A DNA stretch of 17,060 nucleotides from an uncultured Bacilli bacterium. Lineage in GTDB: Bacteria > Bacillota_I > Bacilli_A > RF39 > UBA660. Of the stretch, positions 13,326 to 17,060 are shown one piece after another. The translations under genes and the position numbers were made by a program. The stretch spans positions 1-17,060 of the forward strand of contig CAKOJO010000021.1 of assembly GCA_934090595.1 (NCBI GenBank). The letters are read 5' to 3'. How positions within the stretch are numbered: position 1 is the stretch's first letter; each line of letters opens with the position of its first letter. The notes beneath the pieces were generated by a model. That model saw only the letters and a list, made by a program, of their open reading frames with translations. It had not been told where the DNA came from and searched no databases.

Positions 13326-15055
13326 TTATCAATTATTTCTGTCTGACATAACTTTTTATATTCTTTATTTGATTTTAACAATTCTTTATGTGTTCCTTTA
13401 TCAACAATTTTTCCATCATGTAATATCATTATATTATCACAGTTAACTATTGTTGATAATCTATGAGCTATTATAACAATAGTATACTTATCTTTTAGGT
13501 TATCAATTGCTTTTTGAATTTGACTTTGAGTTTCATTATCAAGTGCTGACGTAGCCTCGTCAAAAAGAATTATTTTTGTTTTTTGAACTAATGCCCTTGC
13601 TATAGCCAAACGCTGTCTTTGACCACCAGATAAATTCACTCCACCTTCTCCTACAACAGTATCATATCCTTGCGGTAAACTCTCTATAAATTCATCTAAA
13701 TAAGCCAAATGACAAGCCTCTTTTATTTCCTCATCTACTATATCATTCTTAACAAGTTTTAAATTATCTTTTATACTTAAATTAAATATATAAGGATTTT
13801 GACTTATTATTGTTATATTACCTCTTATAGATTCTTCATCTAATTTTCTTATATCAATTCCATCTAACAATATCGTTCCTTCTTGATTATCATATAATCT
13901 ACATAAAAGATTGAAAATAGTCGTCTTTCCTACTCCACTTTTACCAACAATACCATATGTCTTATTTTCCTCTATTTTAAGATTAAAATCATTCAATATA
14001 TTATTTGCATTATCATAAGAAAAATTAACATTTTTAAACTCGAAATTACCAACAATATTATCAATATGTTTTGTTCCAAACTTTTCTTTTTTATACTTTC
14101 TATTACTTATAATATCAAATACTCTATTACAAGAAATATTAAAACTCTTACACTCTTCTAATAATGATGATACAGTTCCCATTAAATCTGTAAGAACTGT
14201 AGATCTATAACTATAAAGTGCAACTGCAATAGCAACAGTAATTGTATTATTGGTAACTAGATATATTAAAAAAACTATAGTCATAAATTCAAATAAATCT
14301 TTTAACAAATCAATTACCAAATTAAACCCCATATCAGTATTTCTCATCTCGAAATTTTTCTCACTCTGAAGTTTAATATTCTTATCAAGTTCTTTCATAA
14401 AACTTTCTTTAGCAAATAACATTTTTATATCTCTTGCACCTCTTACTAACTCCCCAGAAAGTCCTGCCACTTTATCACATTGATCTCTAAATTCAATATC
14501 CTTTTTACCAACTTGCTCGTTTTTAATATAATGTAATATTGTTAACACTATTGCAGCCACTAAATAATAAATAAACATATGATAATCTATGATTAATATA
14601 GCAACAAACGAACCTATATTAGATAAAAATCCAGTTAGCTTACCCATGCCTGTTGTAAACATTCCAGCCATTTTATCAACATCATTTGTAAGTCTTTGAA
14701 TAAATGCCCCACTAGAATTAGAATCTAATGTAGATTGATCTAGTTTTAACGTTTCCCTGCCCAAAGACATTTGCATATTTCTAACTGTTCCTCTTCGAAA
14801 AATTTGAGTATTTTTTCTTATAATTAATGTTTTGAATTCATTAACTATACTTATACCAAATAGTATTAAAGCCATAAAAAGTGCTTGATTCCACATAGAA
14901 TCAGTAAAATTTACAATAAACTTTGCCGATATAAGTGGAACAATAATATTTATTGCTATACCTACTATACAACAAATTATTTGAATTATTAAACACAATT
15001 TATATTCTGCTCCATAACTATAAACCCTTTTTAAATTATTAATTGTCTCTTTCAC
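13322..15055 (-). CDS. ABC exporter, half-transporter with fused membrane and ATPase domains
   Basis: The protein is 577 aa from GTG 15055 (GGAAGTGG 5 nt upstream); an upstream in-frame GTG at 15070 is possible. The membrane domain at about 15-300 has six hydrophobic segments and coupling regions such as 'RLTNDVDKMAGMFTTGMG' and 'GARDIKMLFAKE', the pattern of type IV (MsbA/MdlB-like) exporters. The ATPase domain has Walker A 'GKSGVGKTT' (371-379), Q-loop 'ISQNPYIF', signature 'LSGGQRQRLAIARAL' (about 475-489), Walker B 'IILFDEATSALD' (about 495-506) and H-loop 'IIAHRLST' (528-535). It probably works as a homodimer. Substrate is not predictable: candidates are lipid, peptide or drug. No partner half-transporter or regulator is adjacent. 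Confidence 0.9.
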   Translation of the reverse strand: MKETINNLKRVYSYGAEYKLCLIIQIICCIVGIAINIIVPLISAKFIVNFTDSMWNQALFMALILFGISIVNEFKTLIIRKNTQIFRRGTVRNMQMSLGRETLKLDQSTLDSNSSGAFIQRLTNDVDKMAGMFTTGMGKLTGFLSNIGSFVAILIIDYHMFIYYLVAAIVLTILHYIKNEQVGKKDIEFRDQCDKVAGLSGELVRGARDIKMLFAKESFMKELDKNIKLQSEKNFEMRNTDMGFNLVIDLLKDLFEFMTIVFLIYLVTNNTITVAIAVALYSYRSTVLTDLMGTVSSLLEECKSFNISCNRVFDIISNRKYKKEKFGTKHIDNIVGNFEFKNVNFSYDNANNILNDFNLKIEENKTYGIVGKSGVGKTTIFNLLCRLYDNQEGTILLDGIDIRKLDEESIRGNITIISQNPYIFNLSIKDNLKLVKNDIVDEEIKEACHLAYLDEFIESLPQGYDTVVGEGGVNLSGGQRQRLAIARALVQKTKIILFDEATSALDNETQSQIQKAIDNLKDKYTIVIIAHRLSTIVNCDNIMILHDGKIVDKGTHKELLKSNKEYKKLCQTEIIDK

Positions 15056-15132
15056 TAAAACCACTTCCACAAATTCATTACAATATTATTCTCTTAATTA
15101 TTATAAGTATATATCTTCTACAATCATTTTAA

Positions 15133-15169
15133 GCAAAAACAACACACAAGTCAATATTTATGTGTTGTT
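15133..15169 (-). terminator. intrinsic terminator of the CwlJ-like gene
   Basis: AACAACACA (15138-15146) and TGTGTTGTT (15161-15169) form a perfect 9-bp stem with a 14-nt loop. On the minus strand it is followed by a run of T (15133-15137), 21 nt past the stop codon at 15190. The stretch 15071-15132 between it and the ABC exporter start is AT-rich and holds nothing else that I recognise. Confidence 0.65.
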
Positions 15170-15189
15170 ATTTTACTTAACTTCATTCC

Positions 15190-15618
15190 TTAATGAATTT
15201 GTCTACAAACACCAGACTGAGGAATATAAAAACAATGATTTTTATACCTTCCAGAATTCCTTTGCTCATACCAAAGAGCTAAACAATTCTCATCCTTCTT
15301 CGGAGCATAAAACCATAAAGCATTAGTCGCAGGATGATAATACTCACCTCTTAAAATACGACTAGCAAGACTAAGCTCCTTAGCAGTAGGATTACCAACA
15401 AACAAAGAAGAATTAACTCCTACAAAACCACCAGGACTTTGATATACAACATCAGTAATAGTTCTTATATTTTTAAAAGTTAAACAATCAGCAAGAGCAC
15501 GATTTACAATAACATTACCAACCATTAACATACCTAAATCCCCTTCTCCAAGAGCCTCTGCTCTCATAAGTCTAGCAAGAAGATTTTTCTCTTTATTAGA
15601 ATATTTTATTATACTCAA
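15190..15618 (-). CDS. cwlJ: CwlJ/SleB-type cell wall hydrolase
   Basis: Family hydrolases act on spore cortex or cell wall peptidoglycan. The protein is 142 aa from TTG 15618 (AGGTGA 7 nt upstream); an in-frame GTG at 15624 sits too close to that site. The whole length matches stand-alone CwlJ: 'LLARLMRAEALGEGDLGMLMVGNVIVNR' with the presumed catalytic Glu21, 'CLTFKNIRTITDVVYQSPGGF', 'ATNALWFYAPK' and 'SGRYKNHCFY'. No signal peptide or binding domain is present, as in Bacillus CwlJ, which is deposited in the spore coat and needed for cortex lysis during germination. The family also occurs in organisms not known to sporulate, so spore function is inference. It is transcribed alone, divergent from tRNA-Trp. 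Confidence 0.82.
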   Translation of the reverse strand: MSIIKYSNKEKNLLARLMRAEALGEGDLGMLMVGNVIVNRALADCLTFKNIRTITDVVYQSPGGFVGVNSSLFVGNPTAKELSLASRILRGEYYHPATNALWFYAPKKDENCLALWYEQRNSGRYKNHCFYIPQSGVCRQIH

Positions 15619-15682
15619 AAACACATCACCTATAAAAATATATGTAATTTTTCAAAAAATAGTTTTATTATTTGTATTTATA

Positions 15683-15691
15683 TGATATAAT
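15683..15691 (+). promoter_or_regulatory. extended -10 promoter of tRNA-Trp
   Basis: TGATATAAT (TG at 15683-15684, TATAAT at 15686-15691) lies 11 nt before the tRNA. The -35 region (TTTTAT) is poor, which suits an extended -10 promoter. It has the same core as the VbhA-Fic promoter. Confidence 0.5.
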
Positions 15692-15702
15692 TAACTAGAC
15701 GT

Positions 15703-15776
15703 AGGGGTATAGTTCAATGGTAGAATAACGGTCTCCAAAACCGCTGATGTGGGTTCAACTCCTGCTACCCCTGCCA
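15703..15776 (+). tRNA. trnW: tRNA-Trp (CCA)
   Basis: Cloverleaf of 74 nt. Acceptor AGGGGTA pairs with TACCCCT (15766-15772), followed by discriminator G and an encoded CCA. The anticodon loop CTCCAAA has the anticodon CCA at 15735-15737. The T arm GTGGG-TTCAACT-CCTGC includes GTTCAA-type conserved bases and two G-U pairs. The anticodon stem ends in an A-C mismatch (15728/15744), which may weaken it or reflect modification. Only a CCA anticodon (UGG reading) is seen, consistent with TGA acting as a stop. A T7 run follows CCA directly, then the fic start 39 nt later. Confidence 0.95.
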
Positions 15777-15814
15777 TTTTTTTATTTTGTAATAAAATAA
15801 AAATGAGGTGCAAT

Positions 15815-16351
15815 ATGAAAGATATAGATATTAAAAGCTTAGAAAATGCAAAAAAACTATTTTCTAGCAATGACATAGATAAAATAGAAGTAGGAACCAT
15901 CAATGGATTACAACAAATACATAAATACCTATTTAATAATTTATACGATTTCGCAGGAGAAATAAGAAAAACAAACATTTCTAAAGGAAATTTCAGATTT
16001 GCAAATACCCTGTACTTAGAAGACATTCTAAAAAAAATTGAAACAATGAAAGAAACAACAATAGATGAAATAATAGATAAATACGTTGAAATGAATATTG
16101 CTCACCCATTCCTCGAAGGAAATGGAAGAAGCACTAGAATATGGTTAGACCTAATTCTTAAAAAAAATATTAATAAAATAGTAAACTGGCAAAACATAGA
16201 TAAAACACTATATTTACAAGCAATGGAAAGAAGCCCAATAAATACATTAGAAATTAAAACACTAATAAAAGAAAACTTAACAGACGATTTTTCATTGGTA
16301 AATATATTTAAAGGAATCGAAACATCATATTACTATGAAACTGATGATTAA
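15815..16351 (+). CDS. Fic family protein adenylyltransferase with its own C-terminal inhibitory helix (class III)
   Basis: The protein is 178 aa from ATG 15815, chosen for GAGGTG just upstream; the reading frame runs back into tRNA-Trp, where no start is plausible. 'GLQQIHKYLFNNLYDFAGEIRKTNISKGNFRFA' is the flap region and 'HPFLEGNGRSTR' the complete catalytic motif: His, the acidic residue, the phosphate-binding GNGR and the second Arg. The C-terminus 'FKGIETSYYYETDD' carries S-x-x-x-E with Thr in place of the last Gly/Asn, the position of the auto-inhibitory helix in small stand-alone (class III) Fic proteins. No separate antitoxin is needed or seen. The AMPylation target is unknown; family members modify gyrase and other proteins. 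It is probably read through from the tRNA promoter. Confidence 0.9.
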   Translation: MKDIDIKSLENAKKLFSSNDIDKIEVGTINGLQQIHKYLFNNLYDFAGEIRKTNISKGNFRFANTLYLEDILKKIETMKETTIDEIIDKYVEMNIAHPFLEGNGRSTRIWLDLILKKNINKIVNWQNIDKTLYLQAMERSPINTLEIKTLIKENLTDDFSLVNIFKGIETSYYYETDD

Positions 16352-16376
16352 TACACTATAAAAGTGTATTTTTTTA
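16350..16376 (+). terminator. intrinsic terminator of the tRNA-Trp/fic unit
   Basis: AATACACT and AGTGTATT (16350-16357, 16363-16370) form a perfect 8-bp stem with a 5-nt loop and a T run, beginning at the fic stop codon. Confidence 0.85.
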
Positions 16377-16444
16377 ATTACAAAAAGAGATATTATCCTC
16401 TACAGATCGTTGACAAATAGGTACAAATTTTACTTATTTGCCTT

Positions 16445-16552
16445 TTATTTTGTGAAAATGATAAAAAAATTCCAATATAAACAATAATGTTTAGTATGTT
16501 CATATCCTAGACAAAGTAATTTTTCAAATTCATGCATGCCACATTTTTTCAT
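16445..16552 (-). CDS. possible Cys/His-rich microprotein, 35 aa
   Basis: ATG 16552 follows AGGAAG (16563-16568) at 10-nt spacing and the frame ends at TAA. The protein is 'MKKCGMHEFEKLLCLGYE' then 'HTKHYCLYWNFFIIFTK', with three Cys, three His and an aromatic C-terminus. It matches nothing I recognise. It could be a short metal-binding or membrane peptide, or the last remnant of a decayed gene. An extended -10-like TGATATAAAG lies upstream near 16600. Chance occurrence in AT-rich DNA remains possible. Confidence 0.3.
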   Translation of the reverse strand: MKKCGMHEFEKLLCLGYEHTKHYCLYWNFFIIFTK

Positions 16553-16621
16553 CTACAAAAATCTTCCTATAGTTGAGGTCTTTATTTGTATACTTCCTTT
16601 ATATCATTAAGATTTCTATAA

Positions 16622-16846
16622 TCATTTGTCGTTTTTTCCTTTCTTCTTGTAAATATTAAATTTTTTCACTTGAACAAATGCAAAATCATTATATTTATTA
16701 TATGCAAATTCATACTTTTTTAAATATCCTTTTTTAGTATATGAAAACATGAACATCATATCTAAATCATCCCTATTAATGCTAGAATTTTCATCAAATA
16801 ATTTCGTAATATAATCCGAACTTACATTGAAATAATTAGCATACAT
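16622..16846 (-). CDS. hypothetical protein fragment, 74 aa
   Basis: An open frame starting at ATG 16846 without a good ribosome binding site and with an in-frame stop 7 codons before it. The N-terminal half ('YFNVSSDYITKLFDENSSINRDDLDMMF') looks protein-like and acidic, while the end is Lys-rich. No homologue comes to mind. It is more likely a fragment or a spurious frame than an expressed gene. Confidence 0.25.
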   Translation of the reverse strand: MYANYFNVSSDYITKLFDENSSINRDDLDMMFMFSYTKKGYLKKYEFAYNKYNDFAFVQVKKFNIYKKKGKNDK

Positions 16847-17023
16847 ATTAGATTTATAAAGACATTATATCTTTGCCATTTTCCCAATTAAATATCAACT
16901 TGTTTTATACTTAATATACTTGCCATATCTGTTTCCTATTCCCCTTTCAAAATTCATAACTATCATCATAATAATTTTATCATAAAGTTCTGTTCAACTT
17001 TATGACTGATAATTGAAAAAGTG

Positions 17024-17032
17024 TGATATACT
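17024..17032 (+). promoter_or_regulatory. extended -10 promoter pointing out of the window
   Basis: TGATATACT (TG at 17024-17025, TATACT at 17027-17032) repeats the extended -10 form used for the VbhA-Fic module and tRNA-Trp. It probably serves a gene that starts just past the right edge. Confidence 0.45.
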
Positions 17033-17060
17033 ATAAGTAGCCAAATCAGAAAAAAATAGG

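Larger units (their letters stand above)
16377..17060. other. gene-poor AT-rich stretch at the right edge
   Basis: Apart from two weak minus-strand small ORFs and an outward plus-strand promoter, nothing here is recognisable. 16377-16444 has a TTGACA box at 16413-16418 without a matching -10. The sequence has no long repeats or structured RNA that I could see. It may be decayed coding DNA. Confidence 0.4.

Noticed and set aside
15625..15700. SigE-type promoter for the CwlJ-like gene (CATATATT)
   Set aside because: The box would place the transcription start right at the ribosome binding site, and no convincing -35 element lies at the proper distance.
15749..15814. Upstream ATG extending the second Fic into the tRNA
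   Set aside because: It would start inside the tRNA T arm and has no ribosome site; GAGGTG before ATG 15815 fits far better.
15691..16026. Minus-strand open frame across the tRNA and fic start ('GVAGVEPTSAVLETVILPLNYTPTS')
   Set aside because: This peptide is the familiar false translation of a tRNA gene in reverse; it overlaps tRNA-Trp and an intact fic gene.
1..17060. A DGR template repeat or reverse transcriptase inside the window
   Set aside because: Scanning by eye for copies of the two GC-rich tails and for reverse transcriptase motifs such as YxDD gave nothing; they must be outside, if they exist.

Overview
The window looks like a chromosomal segment of an AT-rich, low-GC Gram-positive bacterium (Firmicutes/Bacillota), most like the uncultured gut Bacilli formerly grouped with Tenericutes; that placement is inference. 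The signs are strongly AT-biased codons, AGGAGG-type ribosome binding sites, TTGACA/TATAAT-type promoters, a Firmicutes-type FtsA-FtsZ pair, and peptidoglycan enzymes. TGA is used as a stop (for example at the ends of the two surface-protein genes), Trp is read as TGG, and the tRNA-Trp has a CCA anticodon, so the code is standard (11).

Layout. (1) 1-3898: two large minus-strand genes for membrane-anchored surface proteins with TasA/camelysin-like N-terminal regions and different C-terminal domains. Their last 110-170 bp switch from about 26% GC to just over 50% GC and encode a C-type-lectin/formylglycine-generating-enzyme-like tail (first gene) and a second 'VRPVLYL' type tail (second gene). 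This is what variable regions of diversity-generating retroelement (DGR) targets look like, and it is the most exciting part of the window. No reverse transcriptase or template repeat is visible here. (2) 3951-6683: tandem paralogous transglutaminase-like proteins, each with its own copy of the same promoter. (3) 6733-7463: a small PemK/MazF-like toxin with a short upstream partner, two promoters, and 22-bp tandem repeats. (4) 7515-11034: the housekeeping block cvpA-trxA and ftsA-ftsZ, each pair with its own promoter and terminator. (5) 11073-12018: a plus-strand VbhA-type antitoxin overlapping a Fic toxin whose gene carries a 1-nt frameshift just before the catalytic motif. (6) 12071-15055: a signal-less amidase with four LysM repeats, and a convergent ABC exporter. 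(7) 15190-16376: a CwlJ-type cell wall hydrolase divergent from tRNA-Trp, followed by an intact self-inhibited (class III) Fic. (8) 16377-17060: mostly gene-poor AT-rich sequence with two weak small ORFs and an outward promoter at the right edge.

How the parts fit. ftsA and ftsZ drive division, and the amidase and CwlJ-like enzyme act on peptidoglycan. Both hydrolase families are known from spore formers. The Fic and PemK modules and the DGR-like surface genes form an accessory layer between the housekeeping operons, consistent with a genome exposed to phage, conjugation and host-surface selection.
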